DNA of 64,000 bases from CBDBUR01 sp965209065 (GCA_965209065.1 OZ242373.1:806001-870000); one strand, 5' to 3'. Counted from the first letter of the stretch, positions 16,914-25,993 are shown. Notes: generated by a model not told the origin, from the letters alone. Program-made: numbers and translations.

Positions 16914-18143
16914 CTATTCCTTTATTTCCACCTGCTCGTAAGATATTTCCATCTTATAAGTTTTTTTTAAGTATTGGATATACTCCTCATCTTTCGGGGT
17001 AATTTTGCTAGGACCAACCACTATTATTTTCTCTACTGTTATTTTGCCTGTTATTATTTTATCCACCTTTCTCTTCCAATCTACGCTTTCGGCTTTAAAT
17101 TTATATTCTAGCAACTGACCGACAGCTTCCCTAATACAATCAGATACAGATTTGTCTGTTTTTATTTCATAAATCCAAAAGTTCTTTTCATCTTTTATAA
17201 GAAGCACATCAATTCTATATTTTTCTTTTTTCACATTGTCTTCACCATATTTTTTTTTCAAATCTTTAATAAGTTTATTCTGAATTTTGACATGCAATCG
17301 TTGTCTTTCCACATCTTGTTCTTTTCTTCTAAATTTTGTCGGATCTTCGCTAGCCTGCGAATCATTATTAGATGTAAGGTCTCTCAGTTTTTCTGTTTTT
17401 TCCTTATCGGGCTTGCTATCTTTATTTATAAGAGTCTTGCCGTCAGCAACAAAAGATAGCGCGGCGAAAGAACGAACGTCAGTCCTATTTTCAAATTCTT
17501 CTTTTATTTTTTTTATTAGATCTAAATAATCTTCTCCAGATCTTATATTGTCAACCTGTTGAATATTAAATTTTTCTTTTATATACCCCCTAGAATACTT
17601 GTCTAGTGATACGTAATTATTTGGTCTTATCCAAAAAAGGCTACGTGATAGGTTTCCCATTCCCATGTATCTAACATCTAATACTTCAAGAAAAAGTTTT
17701 AGAAATTTATTCTTATTTTCCTCACTTGTTGGGGTGTCCGTATATTTAATTGCTGCTTCAAACATATCCCAGTTAGTATTAATATCAGATTCCATTTTAC
17801 CTTCTTCCAAAGAAAAAAGCGGGAAATGCCCATAACGAGTTGTTGGTATGCCCTCAAAAGATTTTAGCAAAGCAGGTTTTACATTTAAAAAACTTTCGAG
17901 CCGCTCAATAATTTTAATTTTGTCCCCTAGTTTCGTATAACGCCCTCTATTAAATGCTGAAAAAATAGTAAAAGGGCATATATCTCTTAAGAACTCGCCA
18001 TTTTCTTCATGTAAGTTAGGCATACCTTCCATTGCTTTTGACGCCTCTAATTTTTTTATTAAAGGTTTTCTATCGTCCTTATAACGAAGTAAAGAGTTTG
18101 CTAACTCCTCGTAAAAAGAAATCCACTTGGGGTTATAATTCAT
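16914..18143 (-). CDS. Putative restriction-type nuclease: McrB-like N-terminal domain fused to PD-(D/E)XK domain
   Basis: 409 residues, much more AT-rich and Lys-rich than its neighbours, which suggests acquisition by transfer. Residues about 58-195 (FTIFSAFNRG, FEGIPTT, NTNWDMFEAAI, SLFWIRPNNYVSLDKYSR) resemble a domain I know at the N-terminus of some McrB-type restriction ATPases. Residues about 278-409 look like a PD-(D/E)XK nuclease: ID at 311-312, EIK at 326-328 and QLLEY at 343-347, the usual D...ExK...QxxxY set. A charged linker joins them. No AAA+ motor or methylase gene is adjacent. It sits in frame-tight contact with nnrD (3 bp) and the GNAT gene (3 bp). Function in DNA defence is inferred, not shown. 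Confidence 0.6.
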   Translation of the reverse strand: MNYNPKWISFYEELANSLLRYKDDRKPLIKKLEASKAMEGMPNLHEENGEFLRDICPFTIFSAFNRGRYTKLGDKIKIIERLESFLNVKPALLKSFEGIPTTRYGHFPLFSLEEGKMESDINTNWDMFEAAIKYTDTPTSEENKNKFLKLFLEVLDVRYMGMGNLSRSLFWIRPNNYVSLDKYSRGYIKEKFNIQQVDNIRSGEDYLDLIKKIKEEFENRTDVRSFAALSFVADGKTLINKDSKPDKEKTEKLRDLTSNNDSQASEDPTKFRRKEQDVERQRLHVKIQNKLIKDLKKKYGEDNVKKEKYRIDVLLIKDEKNFWIYEIKTDKSVSDCIREAVGQLLEYKFKAESVDWKRKVDKIITGKITVEKIIVVGPSKITPKDEEYIQYLKKTYKMEISYEQVEIKE

Positions 18144-18146
18144 TTT

Positions 18147-19550
18147 CTATCCTCCTATGTCATTATACAGGATAGGAATCAAATTAGGCAAGTCGGAGGC
18201 GAGTAAGTGCGCGCCCGCCCTCTCTCCTAATAACCCGTGAATAAAAACCGCCTGAGCTATCATCTCTAAAGGTGTCGCCTCTAGTCGCTGCGCTAAAATG
18301 CCGCCTATCAATCCCGCTAACACATCGCCCGTGCCGGCTTTGGCTAAATGAGCAGACGCCCTGTCGTTAATGATAACCTCGCCTTGCGGGCTGGCAATCA
18401 CGCTATCATTGCCCTTTAACAAAACTATCGCGCCCGAAAGCCGCGCCGCTTCGCGCGCGCGCACTAACTTCGAACCCTCAACCTTAAACAAACGCGCAAA
18501 CTCTCCCTCGTGGGGCGTTAGAACAACCGCGCCGCTCGGTTTGTTTTGAATCGCGTCAAACAAAAGTGCGCTGTCGTCTTGAAAGCAAGTTAAAGCGTCC
18601 GCATCCAGCACGCAATCTACGCTCCTCGACAGAGCAAGCAAAACATTATCACGTGTGCGCCTATCAACACCATTGCCGCACCCCAGCACAACAACATTGC
18701 GCCGCGCGTCTTTGAGGCTCTCTTGTAAAGAAATGCTTTCTGTCATTAGGGAATTATCGGCAAGCGCAGTCGGCTCTGGCTCATTGACAACAACCAGCCC
18801 CGCACCGACACGCAAAGCCGCAAGCGCAGCTAATTGCGCCGCACCGCGCTTCTCTGAGCCGCCGACCACAACAACCATACCGCGCTGATACTTATGCCCA
18901 TCAAGGCGCGGCGGCGGCAGAGGACGATAGCTGTTTAAGCGAACCCTTACCGCTAATCTCTCGACCAGCTCATCGCCGATGCCAATGTCGGCGATATGAA
19001 TCTCGCCGCAATGGGCTTTGGCAGGCAGAAGATAATGTCCCACGTGCGCGCGCACAAAACTTATGGTGTGCGTGGCATGAAATCCCGCACCAGAACCATC
19101 ATCACTATTGAAGCCGCTCGGCATATCGAGGGCGACGACCTCCTGCTCTATGGTTTGGCTCAATGCCAGCAGCTGCGGCGACAGCCCGCGCGACAACCCC
19201 GTGCCGAACAGCGCGTCAATCACCAGCTGAGCCTCATCGTGCTTGCTGCCTTCTAGCGGATAGGTTTTGCCACGCCACAAGTGGGCGTGTGCGTTCTCGC
19301 CGAGCAAGAAGGGTCGGCAGTCGAAACCCATTTGGTGTAAGTTGTGCGCGGCGGTGAGTCCATCGGCGCCATTATTGCCGGTGCCGCATAAAATATGAAC
19401 CCGACAGGGCGAATAAAGCCGCGCGATAATCTGTGCGGCGCGTCTGCCTGCATTTTTGATGAGCTGCGCCTCGCTGATGCCCTGCGCTTTCGCGAGTGCG
19501 TCTAACGTGCGCGAGTCCGCCGCGCTTAATAGCTCCGTCTTGCTTGCCAT
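18147..19550 (-). CDS. nnrD: Bifunctional NAD(P)HX epimerase / dehydratase
   Basis: Repairs hydrated NADH and NADPH. The N-terminal half is the YjeF_N epimerase (SAADSRTLDALA, GTGNNGADGL). The C-terminal half is the ADP- or ATP-dependent dehydratase (VVGGSEKRGAAQLAALAALR, LTPHEGEFARLF, LAKAGTGDVLAGLIGG). Start at 19550 (MASKTELLSAAD) was chosen on alignment; an upstream Met at 19589 adds 13 non-conserved residues. It is followed 3 bp later by the AT-rich nuclease gene. Confidence 0.93.
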   Translation of the reverse strand: MASKTELLSAADSRTLDALAKAQGISEAQLIKNAGRRAAQIIARLYSPCRVHILCGTGNNGADGLTAAHNLHQMGFDCRPFLLGENAHAHLWRGKTYPLEGSKHDEAQLVIDALFGTGLSRGLSPQLLALSQTIEQEVVALDMPSGFNSDDGSGAGFHATHTISFVRAHVGHYLLPAKAHCGEIHIADIGIGDELVERLAVRVRLNSYRPLPPPRLDGHKYQRGMVVVVGGSEKRGAAQLAALAALRVGAGLVVVNEPEPTALADNSLMTESISLQESLKDARRNVVVLGCGNGVDRRTRDNVLLALSRSVDCVLDADALTCFQDDSALLFDAIQNKPSGAVVLTPHEGEFARLFKVEGSKLVRAREAARLSGAIVLLKGNDSVIASPQGEVIINDRASAHLAKAGTGDVLAGLIGGILAQRLEATPLEMIAQAVFIHGLLGERAGAHLLASDLPNLIPILYNDIGG

Positions 19551-19594
19551 AATTTCACGGCACATCCTCTTTTCATCTTTCGTCTCCAAATAGA

Positions 19595-20167
19595 TTATAG
19601 CACTTTTGTTTCTACTTGTTCGCCTTCCTCTAAAAGTGCCAGTCCGCCACCGCTATTATCAAAAACCCAAAGCGAGCAGTGGTTCGGCTGCGTGATGATA
19701 ACCCTATCGTCTGCTTGCGCCGCGCCAACCAAAGCATTGATAGCTACAAAATGCGAAAAAATCACGCTGTCCTCCGCGCGATGAAAAACCCAATCAAGCA
19801 GATGCTTCTTCCATAAAAGCAAGCTCGCTTCATTCGAGAGGTCTTTCCATTCTTGGCTCATAATAGAGCGCAGCCACTTGGTGCGGTCGAGCAAATCCCT
19901 GTCCTTCAAGCGCAGGCGCGGCGGCGTTGGAACTTCGCTCACCGCATTCACCAGCACAGGAGCAACGCCCCACTCTCGCGCAAGCGCGGCGGCGGTTTCT
20001 TGGCAGCGCTTCAGCGGGCTAGAAATAATCGCCATCTTGGGCAACCCCTCTAGCGCACGCGCGCGCGCTTCGGCTTGGGCTTTGCCTTCGGGCGCAAGAC
20101 CGGGATCTAAATCTTCGTTCCAGCCTTTAGCCGCAAGCCCGTGCCTGATAAAATATAACTTCGCCAT
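19595..20167 (-). CDS. SixA-type histidine phosphatase
   Basis: 190-residue phosphoglycerate mutase-like phosphatase. The RHG catalytic motif is at the N-terminus (KLYFIRHGLAAKGWNEDLDPGL), followed by SSPLKRCQETAAAL and a second His in IFSHFVAIN. Family members dephosphorylate phosphohistidine proteins or small phosphates. Start at 20167 overlaps the stop of the thiolase-like gene (TAATG), so translation is probably coupled. Confidence 0.82.
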   Translation of the reverse strand: MAKLYFIRHGLAAKGWNEDLDPGLAPEGKAQAEARARALEGLPKMAIISSPLKRCQETAAALAREWGVAPVLVNAVSEVPTPPRLRLKDRDLLDRTKWLRSIMSQEWKDLSNEASLLLWKKHLLDWVFHRAEDSVIFSHFVAINALVGAAQADDRVIITQPNHCSLWVFDNSGGGLALLEEGEQVETKVL

Positions 20168-21732
20168 TAAGACACACGCCAAACATTAAGCCTATCTTGA
20201 TGAGAGACTTCTCCTTGCGCGCCAATCGGATCTTTCTCCATCGCTTTTTCAAGGAAAGCCTTGTCGTCAATGACCGCGCAGAAGCGGTCGCCCTGTTCGG
20301 TTTCGCCTATCATCAGCCCGCGCTCTAGCCCCTGCCTGCCAAAGCAAGCGGTGTAAGTGATGAGCTTCGCCTTGCCCTCCGCCGCCGCGACCGCGCGCGG
20401 GTGGGACAAGCTGTCTAGCTCAGCTTGAATCTCTTTCGGCGGCGTGCGAACCCACGCCCCCTCAAAGGGCAAGGGTGAATAAAGTCCGATGGAATGTTTG
20501 GTCGCGTAATAACCATTCGCCGTGCATAGACCCTTGCTTGCTTGCTTGGCGCGGAGCCTATCTGCCATTGTCGCAACCGAGTGCATAACATAATTATTTC
20601 CCGCGCCGCCAAAATAAGGCAAGCCGCCGGTTACCGTCAAAGCGCGCTTGTCGCCCGCTTCAATCCCCAGCCCCGCCATGCCGAGCTGAACCGCTGACGG
20701 AAAACAAGAATATAAATCAATGTAATCGACATCACCTATCTGCCAGCCCGCGCCCGCCATAGCGAAAGCAACCTCGCCCATTTTTTTAATCGCCGGCGAT
20801 TCATAATAATTTATCCGCTCGCTGGGATACCAAATGTCGTTCGCATCGGCGCAGCCGTGTAGAAAAACCCACTTCTCGCGCGGAATACCGAGCGCTTGCG
20901 CTTTCTCAACACTCATCATCACCAAAGACGCCGACTGATCCACCCGCATTATCGCATTGAGATATTTCGTATAGGGAAAGCCAATATAACGATTAGCCTC
21001 GCTTGGCGTGATTATCTCCTGCGCGCTACGCGCTTGAGGAAACCACGCGTTGGGGTGCGCTGCCGCAACCTCAGTAAAACGCGACATCAACGCACCTAAA
21101 TGGGCTTGGTGCTCGGCAACTGAGCTACCCTTATGGTGACGAATGGCATTTTCAAACATCGGGTAAATGTTTATCGGCAGGTTAAGCCCGTGCGCGATTT
21201 CACATTCGGTGGTGCCGTCAATTTCGCCCGTGCCTAAATCTTCCAACCCTTCTTTTGTTAAGTCGTCTCTCCACTCTAGCATCTCACCCTTCTTGAGCGC
21301 ACCGACTAAACTATTGAGGCACTCCGTGCCAGCCAGCAGAACCGCTTGCATTTCGCCTTTGGCAATGCGCTCTGCCATTAGGTTTATCAGCAGCTGCGGC
21401 GAGTTGCCACCGGTCGGTCCATAAACATAACGCGCTGGCTCTATCCCCAGCGCAACCCCAACCGACTTCGGCGGGTTCGCATAAACACCAAACGGATAGC
21501 GATGGTCTTTTATATCCTCCGTGAATAGACCGGGCGCATCGTGAATGAAACGCGTTATCGTTATCGTGTCTATCGCTTTGCTGATGTCCGCGCTGCCGCA
21601 ATCGGCTAATGCCATGCGGGCGGCGTGCGCCATCATCTCTATCGGGCTAGGCGAAAAGCTCCGGTCGCGCGGGTGGTGAGTCTTCTGCCCTCCGCCCACA
21701 AGAATTGGCGTTGTTGGATTTACTTCCTCCAT
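20167..21732 (-). CDS. Thiolase-like protein (TLP1-type acetyl-CoA acetyltransferase family)
   Basis: 521 residues with thiolase-fold segments (ALADCGSADI, GGNSPQLLINLMAERI, LHGCADANDIWYPSE, VTGGLPYFGGAGNNYVMHSVATM). An extra C-terminal domain of the type found in thiolase-like protein 1 is also present. The position that carries the nucleophilic Cys in true thiolases reads GPTGGNSPQ (residues 105-113), with no Cys. The known TLP1 group shares this feature. Activity is therefore uncertain; a role in acyl-CoA or sterol side-chain metabolism is inferred from family and from the many acyl-CoA genes in the window. Confidence 0.75.
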   Translation of the reverse strand: MEEVNPTTPILVGGGQKTHHPRDRSFSPSPIEMMAHAARMALADCGSADISKAIDTITITRFIHDAPGLFTEDIKDHRYPFGVYANPPKSVGVALGIEPARYVYGPTGGNSPQLLINLMAERIAKGEMQAVLLAGTECLNSLVGALKKGEMLEWRDDLTKEGLEDLGTGEIDGTTECEIAHGLNLPINIYPMFENAIRHHKGSSVAEHQAHLGALMSRFTEVAAAHPNAWFPQARSAQEIITPSEANRYIGFPYTKYLNAIMRVDQSASLVMMSVEKAQALGIPREKWVFLHGCADANDIWYPSERINYYESPAIKKMGEVAFAMAGAGWQIGDVDYIDLYSCFPSAVQLGMAGLGIEAGDKRALTVTGGLPYFGGAGNNYVMHSVATMADRLRAKQASKGLCTANGYYATKHSIGLYSPLPFEGAWVRTPPKEIQAELDSLSHPRAVAAAEGKAKLITYTACFGRQGLERGLMIGETEQGDRFCAVIDDKAFLEKAMEKDPIGAQGEVSHQDRLNVWRVS

Positions 21733-21744
21733 TTCTTTATTATA

Positions 21745-23058
21745 CTATATTTTTCTTAATCGCGCGTTCGCCTTCGTGCCAAAAGCAAGCTCGGTTAAAG
21801 CCCACACGAGCGCGTCGAGTCGGTCGGGGCTGGCATCATAGCTGGCACCCGTCCAGCTACACATCTGGTCTTCAAGTGCTTGAAACCTTCCCGTATGATG
21901 AACCTTGCCCTGCTCGTAAAGCGCGGCGATGGGCTCGGCGCGCGCTTTCTTGCCGTAGCTCGCGCGCACCGCCCGAAAGCGAACGTTCGGCGAAAGCTGG
22001 CGCAAGACCGCCTCCACCATATCGCCGCCTTGATTGACTTCGGCAATCACCCTATCGGCTTGATGTCGCTGCGCGGCTTGAAGTGCCACGCGCGCCCACT
22101 CTAACGGCGAAAGCCCCTGCCGTGAGTAGTCCCCCAAAATATAAAGCTGGTCGGCTTCGTCTATCCCCGCCGCGATGATGCCGCACGCCGCCGAGTTGCG
22201 CTTGCTGGTCGCTGGCGGGTCTATCGCCACGACCTTGCTCTTTAGCGCGCGCGGAGCGAAACGGCGATGCGCCTCTATCATCTCGCGCGACCAAAGGGCT
22301 TCCTCATTGTCTTCGATGAGTTCGGCTTCTAGCTCTTGGCGTCCTAAGCGCGTGCCCTCGTAACTTTTGATGATGTCTTCAAAAAACTTAGGCGATAGGT
22401 TGGCGCGATTGGCATAAGTGGTCGCGCGCGTTATCGCCGTGCGCGGCGAGCGCAGGAGCTTTTTTAACAGGGCTGTCGGACGCGGCGTTGTCGTTATTAC
22501 TTGGCGCGGCGCATCGCCCAAACGCAAAGCAAATTGCAACATATCCCACGTCTCTTCAGCATAATGCCATTTACATAACTCATCGCTCCACGCGAAATGA
22601 AATTGAGGACCACGCAAAGCCTCAGGGTTGCTCGCCGAAAATAACTCTGCCACCGCCCCCGATGACCAACGCAACTCGCGCTTGGAAGGTAGAAAAATCG
22701 GGCGCTCCTCATCGGGGCTAACCGCTAGAATACCGCTTGCGCCTTCTACCATCACCGCGCGCGTAGCACTATAAGTCTCTCCCACCAAAGCGATGCGCAC
22801 GTTCTTTTGCTTGGCTAAGCCGCGCACCCACTCTGCGCCCGCGCGCGTTTTACCCGCGCCGCGCCCGCCGAGAATAAGCCACAGAGTCCAGTCCTCTCCC
22901 TTCGGCGGAAGCTGGTCGGCGCGCGCCCATAAAGCCCAGTAGTCTAAAAGCCATTGCGCCTCGCGCCTAGAAAGACTGCTTAGAAAAGTCTTCAGCCTCT
23001 TCTGCCCCAAAGACTTTAGAGAGTCTTTGCTCAAGGGCTTCTTGAATGGCTTCGTCAC
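21745..23058 (-). CDS. Phage / gene-transfer-agent type terminase large subunit
   Basis: 437-residue DNA-packaging motor. The ATPase part has Walker A GGRGAGKT (64-71), Walker B acids FAWSDE (D159, E160) and the coupling motif TTTPRP (190). The RNase H-like nuclease part has D280 (VVAIDPP), E340 (VIAEVNQGGD) and D415 (PDRLDALVWAL). All catalytic residues are intact. It resembles the large terminase of alphaproteobacterial gene transfer agents. No portal, protease, capsid or tail gene is near. The start overlaps the upstream small gene by 92 bp; a later start is possible but none is obvious. Confidence 0.88.
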   Translation of the reverse strand: MTKPFKKPLSKDSLKSLGQKRLKTFLSSLSRREAQWLLDYWALWARADQLPPKGEDWTLWLILGGRGAGKTRAGAEWVRGLAKQKNVRIALVGETYSATRAVMVEGASGILAVSPDEERPIFLPSKRELRWSSGAVAELFSASNPEALRGPQFHFAWSDELCKWHYAEETWDMLQFALRLGDAPRQVITTTPRPTALLKKLLRSPRTAITRATTYANRANLSPKFFEDIIKSYEGTRLGRQELEAELIEDNEEALWSREMIEAHRRFAPRALKSKVVAIDPPATSKRNSAACGIIAAGIDEADQLYILGDYSRQGLSPLEWARVALQAAQRHQADRVIAEVNQGGDMVEAVLRQLSPNVRFRAVRASYGKKARAEPIAALYEQGKVHHTGRFQALEDQMCSWTGASYDASPDRLDALVWALTELAFGTKANARLRKI

Positions 23059-23299
23059 TCTTATCTCCTTCTAGCGGCTTGATTAAACTATCCAGCGCGT
23101 GCAAACGCATTAGCGTTTGCGCTAAACTATTAAACACACGCGCATCTTGCTCGCGCGTTTTGACGCCGTAGCTATTGCTATGAATATCCTTTTCCATTGC
23201 GTCAAAATAACGCGCAATCAAAAAATGAACGCGGTGCAATAGCTGCCTTATCGTTTGAACTTCGCTATTTTTCATTTGGGCTTTTATCAAATCTTTCAT
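22967..23299 (-). CDS. Putative small terminase subunit (GTA gp1-like)
   Basis: 110-residue, helical, charged protein directly upstream of and overlapping the large terminase gene. The segment EQDARVFNSLAQTLMRLHAL resembles the first gene of alphaproteobacterial gene-transfer-agent clusters, now regarded as the small terminase. It is assigned mostly by position and size. Together with the large subunit it forms an isolated two-gene packaging module. Confidence 0.55.
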   Translation of the reverse strand: MKDLIKAQMKNSEVQTIRQLLHRVHFLIARYFDAMEKDIHSNSYGVKTREQDARVFNSLAQTLMRLHALDSLIKPLEGDKSDEAIQEALEQRLSKVFGAEEAEDFSKQSF

Positions 23300-23332
23300 T
23301 GAAAAAAGGTGGGGGCTTTCTATTTTTTTACA

Positions 23333-23374
23333 AGCGGGAGTAGGCTTATCCCCCGCTAAACTAAAGCCTTTTTT
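23333..23374. other. Overlapping stem-loops between fabH and the terminase pair
   Basis: The 90-bp gap holds two overlapping inverted repeats: AGCGGG (23333-23338) with CCCGCT (23352-23357), and AGGCTT (23342-23347) with AAGCCT (23364-23369). The latter is followed on the plus strand by a T-run (23369-23374). The plus-strand form looks like an intrinsic terminator, yet no plus-strand gene precedes it. Function unknown. Confidence 0.35.
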
Positions 23375-23389
23375 AACGCCAAGCGGGGA

Positions 23390-24385
23390 TTACCACCGAA
23401 CTAGCGAAGCACCCCACGTGAGCCCTGCGCCCATCGCCTCCATTAAGACGAGGTCGCCCTTTTTGATACGCCCATCAGCCACCGCCTCGCCCAAAGCGAG
23501 AGGCACCGAAGCCGCAGACGTGTTGCCGTGGTGGTCTATCGTCACCACGACCTTCTCCGCCGCTAAGCCCACACGGCGCGCGACCGCATCAAGAATGCGC
23601 TTGTTTGCTTGGTGCGGCACAAACCAATCCACTTCATCTTTAGACACGTTGCTGTCCTCCAAAACCTTTAGAATAGAAGACGACAGCCGCTCCACCGCCA
23701 GTTTGAAAATCGCCGGTCCGTCCATAGAAATGAAACCATGTTCGCGTCCGTGCGAACCCGCGCCGCCTTCTGCCTTGAGTAAATCGACATAAGAGCCGTC
23801 CGAATAAACACTCGCCGACATAATGCCGCGCGGCAAATTGCTACCAGAAGCAGTGGCATCACCATTGACCCGCTTAACCGTCACCGCGCCCGCGCCATCG
23901 CCGAACAACACCGCCGTGCTGCGGTCCTCCCAGTCAAGCGTGCGCGAAATGCTATCCACCCCAACCAGCAAAGCCTTATGTATCTCTTGCGTGCGAAACA
24001 TACTATCCAAAACGCTCAAGCCGTAAATAAAACCCGAACAAGCAGCCGCAATATCAAAAGCGACACCGCCTTTCATGCCTAACGCGCCTTGAATCTGTGT
24101 CGCGACCGAAGGAAAAACGAGAGTCGGCGTGCACGTGGCAACCACAAGCATATCTAGCTCCTCCGCGCTCATATTGGCTTTGGCGAGTGCTGTTTGCGCG
24201 GCTTCTTGCGCCATCATCGCGGTGGTTTCGCTCTCGTCAGCGATGTAGCGCGCGCAGATGCCCGTGCGTTGCTGAATCCACTCATCGCTCGTATCCATTC
24301 CGCGCTCAACGAGCTCGTCATTGCTTACCGAGTTCTTCGGTAAATAAACGCCACAGCTTTCTATGGTCGCGACAATATCCCTCAT
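23390..24385 (-). CDS. fabH: Beta-ketoacyl-ACP synthase III
   Basis: Condenses acetyl-CoA with malonyl-ACP to start fatty-acid synthesis. The 331-residue protein has the Cys-His-Asn triad in AAACSGFIYGL, VPHQANKRIL and HHGNTSAASVPLAL, and the glycine-rich C-terminus GAGLTWGASLVRW. The start overlaps the plsX stop by 4 bases (ATGA), the classic plsX-fabH pair. ihfA and merR, which often follow in alphaproteobacteria, are found 18 kb away at 41.4-42.2 kb. Confidence 0.97.
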   Translation of the reverse strand: MRDIVATIESCGVYLPKNSVSNDELVERGMDTSDEWIQQRTGICARYIADESETTAMMAQEAAQTALAKANMSAEELDMLVVATCTPTLVFPSVATQIQGALGMKGGVAFDIAAACSGFIYGLSVLDSMFRTQEIHKALLVGVDSISRTLDWEDRSTAVLFGDGAGAVTVKRVNGDATASGSNLPRGIMSASVYSDGSYVDLLKAEGGAGSHGREHGFISMDGPAIFKLAVERLSSSILKVLEDSNVSKDEVDWFVPHQANKRILDAVARRVGLAAEKVVVTIDHHGNTSAASVPLALGEAVADGRIKKGDLVLMEAMGAGLTWGASLVRW

Positions 24386-25419
24386 GAAGCTTGCTTTATC
24401 GTCGCGAGTTTATCCAGCTGAGAATGAAGGAGGCTATCCCTCACCTCGTCCGTTAAATTTGCCTCAACTAACAAGCAAGCGGCATCTATCGCTTTAGAAA
24501 AACTACGCGCATCGCACCCGCCATGGCTTTTGAGCGCCAACCCCTCTAGCCCTAAAAAAACACCACCATTATAATTGCCCGGCTCTACCCACTCATAAAC
24601 AGACCTTAACGCAGGGCGCAATAATAATCCCCCTATCTTCCTTATGAAGTTAGAATTTATTTTTTCTTTTATTTGCTCAAACAACAAGCGCGCCGTGCCC
24701 TCCGCCGACTTCAACGCGATATTGCCACTAAAACCATCGGTGACAATCACATCTACAATACCCGAAGAAATATCATCGCCTTCAACAAAACCATAAAAGT
24801 TATTGGGTAGAAGCTTTTGGCATAATTGAGCCGCTTCGCGCACTTCGGGTGTGCCTTTAATGTCCTCCACGCCAACGTTCAGCAAACCAACTTTTGGCAC
24901 ATCCTTATGCAACAAATGACGCGCCGCCGCAACCCCCATCACCGCAAATTGCGCCAGCTGACGTGGGCTAGGCGAAACCGTCGCGCCTAAATCTAAAATT
25001 AAATTCATCTCACTTTTTGTATTCGGCCAACGCCCAGCAATCGCCGGGCGGTCTATCCCCGGTAGCGTTTTGAGAACCAGCTTCGTCATACCCATCAAAG
25101 CACCCGTATTGCCAGCAGAAATAGCGACATCCGCCTCGTTAGAGCGCACCGACTCCAACGAACGCCACATGCTACTTTGTCTGCCCTCCTTGCGTAGAGC
25201 CTGCGCCGGCGCCTCGTCCATTCCCACAACCTTATCGGTATGGATAACCTCGCTAACCGCATCCAACTGCGGCAAAGCCGACAACAAAGGACGCAACTGA
25301 CTCTCATCTCCGTGTAAGAGAAAGCGAATCTCACCCTTTTGTTTTAATGCTAAAGCAGCGCCCTCTAAAATAGACGTGGGAGCATGATCCCCTCCCATCG
25401 CGTCAATTGATATTCTCAT
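24382..25419 (-). CDS. plsX: Phosphate acyltransferase PlsX
   Basis: Makes acyl-phosphate from acyl-ACP for phospholipid synthesis. The 345-residue protein begins with the hallmark ISIDAMGGDHAP and contains SAGNTGALMGMTKLVLKTLPGIDRPA and the VTDGFSGNIALKSAEG motif. It is coupled to fabH. The yceD/DUF177 gene commonly found just upstream is absent; only 28 bp separate it from the chaperone gene. Confidence 0.97.
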   Translation of the reverse strand: MRISIDAMGGDHAPTSILEGAALALKQKGEIRFLLHGDESQLRPLLSALPQLDAVSEVIHTDKVVGMDEAPAQALRKEGRQSSMWRSLESVRSNEADVAISAGNTGALMGMTKLVLKTLPGIDRPAIAGRWPNTKSEMNLILDLGATVSPSPRQLAQFAVMGVAAARHLLHKDVPKVGLLNVGVEDIKGTPEVREAAQLCQKLLPNNFYGFVEGDDISSGIVDVIVTDGFSGNIALKSAEGTARLLFEQIKEKINSNFIRKIGGLLLRPALRSVYEWVEPGNYNGGVFLGLEGLALKSHGGCDARSFSKAIDAACLLVEANLTDEVRDSLLHSQLDKLATIKQAS

Positions 25420-25447
25420 CTCACTTTCCTTCTAGTAAAGGGGGAAT

Positions 25448-25993
25448 CTAGCATATTGTCGGTGGGTTTTGGCTAAATAAACTTAAAGTTTCTCCCTGTT
25501 TTGAGGGCGTTATCGAAAAATTAACTTGCGACACGTGCTCTATTTGAGATAAAAAATAGCTCTCCAGCATTTTATTGTGCCTTTTATTTGCGGGAAAATT
25601 GCGCTCCAGCGCCTCCGCGAGCTTGCCCGCTTGCTGCGCCCGGTCATAAGCCGCCAGCCTGCCGTAAAAAGCCTGCGCCAAACGCTTCATCTTACGCGGA
25701 ACGCCGAGGTCGCCCTCGCCCGCCTCGCGCAAAGAGGCATCCATTTCAGAAAAAAATAAAGCCGCCAGACGCTTGCTCACAAAACGCCGATGGCTCTGCC
25801 TTAACACCCTCATCACCAACCATAAATGCGCGGTGATAAACTCAAAACGCATTTGGACATTGTCCTCAAGCGCGAAGGCGCGGTAAAGCTCCCCCTTGCG
25901 CCCCTGCGCGACACAAAGCGCGTAAAGCTGGCGCGCTAGACGCTTGTCCGCCGCGCGAGACCTGAAAAATGAAATGGCTTGATTAAAAATCAT
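25448..25993 (-). CDS. Ubiquinol-cytochrome c chaperone family protein (Cbp3-like)
   Basis: 181-residue helical protein. The segment RAFALEDNVQMRFEFITAHL, then SEMDASLREAGEGDLGVPRKMKRLAQAFYGRLAAYD, is the signature of the ubiquinol-cytochrome c chaperone domain involved in bc1 complex assembly. Start at 25993 (MIFNQAISFF) begins the conserved region; the open frame runs to 26065, into the divergent bamE. The place between bamE and plsX is the standard alphaproteobacterial one. Confidence 0.8.
   Translation of the reverse strand: MIFNQAISFFRSRAADKRLARQLYALCVAQGRKGELYRAFALEDNVQMRFEFITAHLWLVMRVLRQSHRRFVSKRLAALFFSEMDASLREAGEGDLGVPRKMKRLAQAFYGRLAAYDRAQQAGKLAEALERNFPANKRHNKMLESYFLSQIEHVSQVNFSITPSKQGETLSLFSQNPPTIC

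Noticed and set aside
21705..22104. Several open frames on both strands inside the terminase gene
   Set aside because: They are shadows of the GC-rich large terminase frame, whose motifs are complete.
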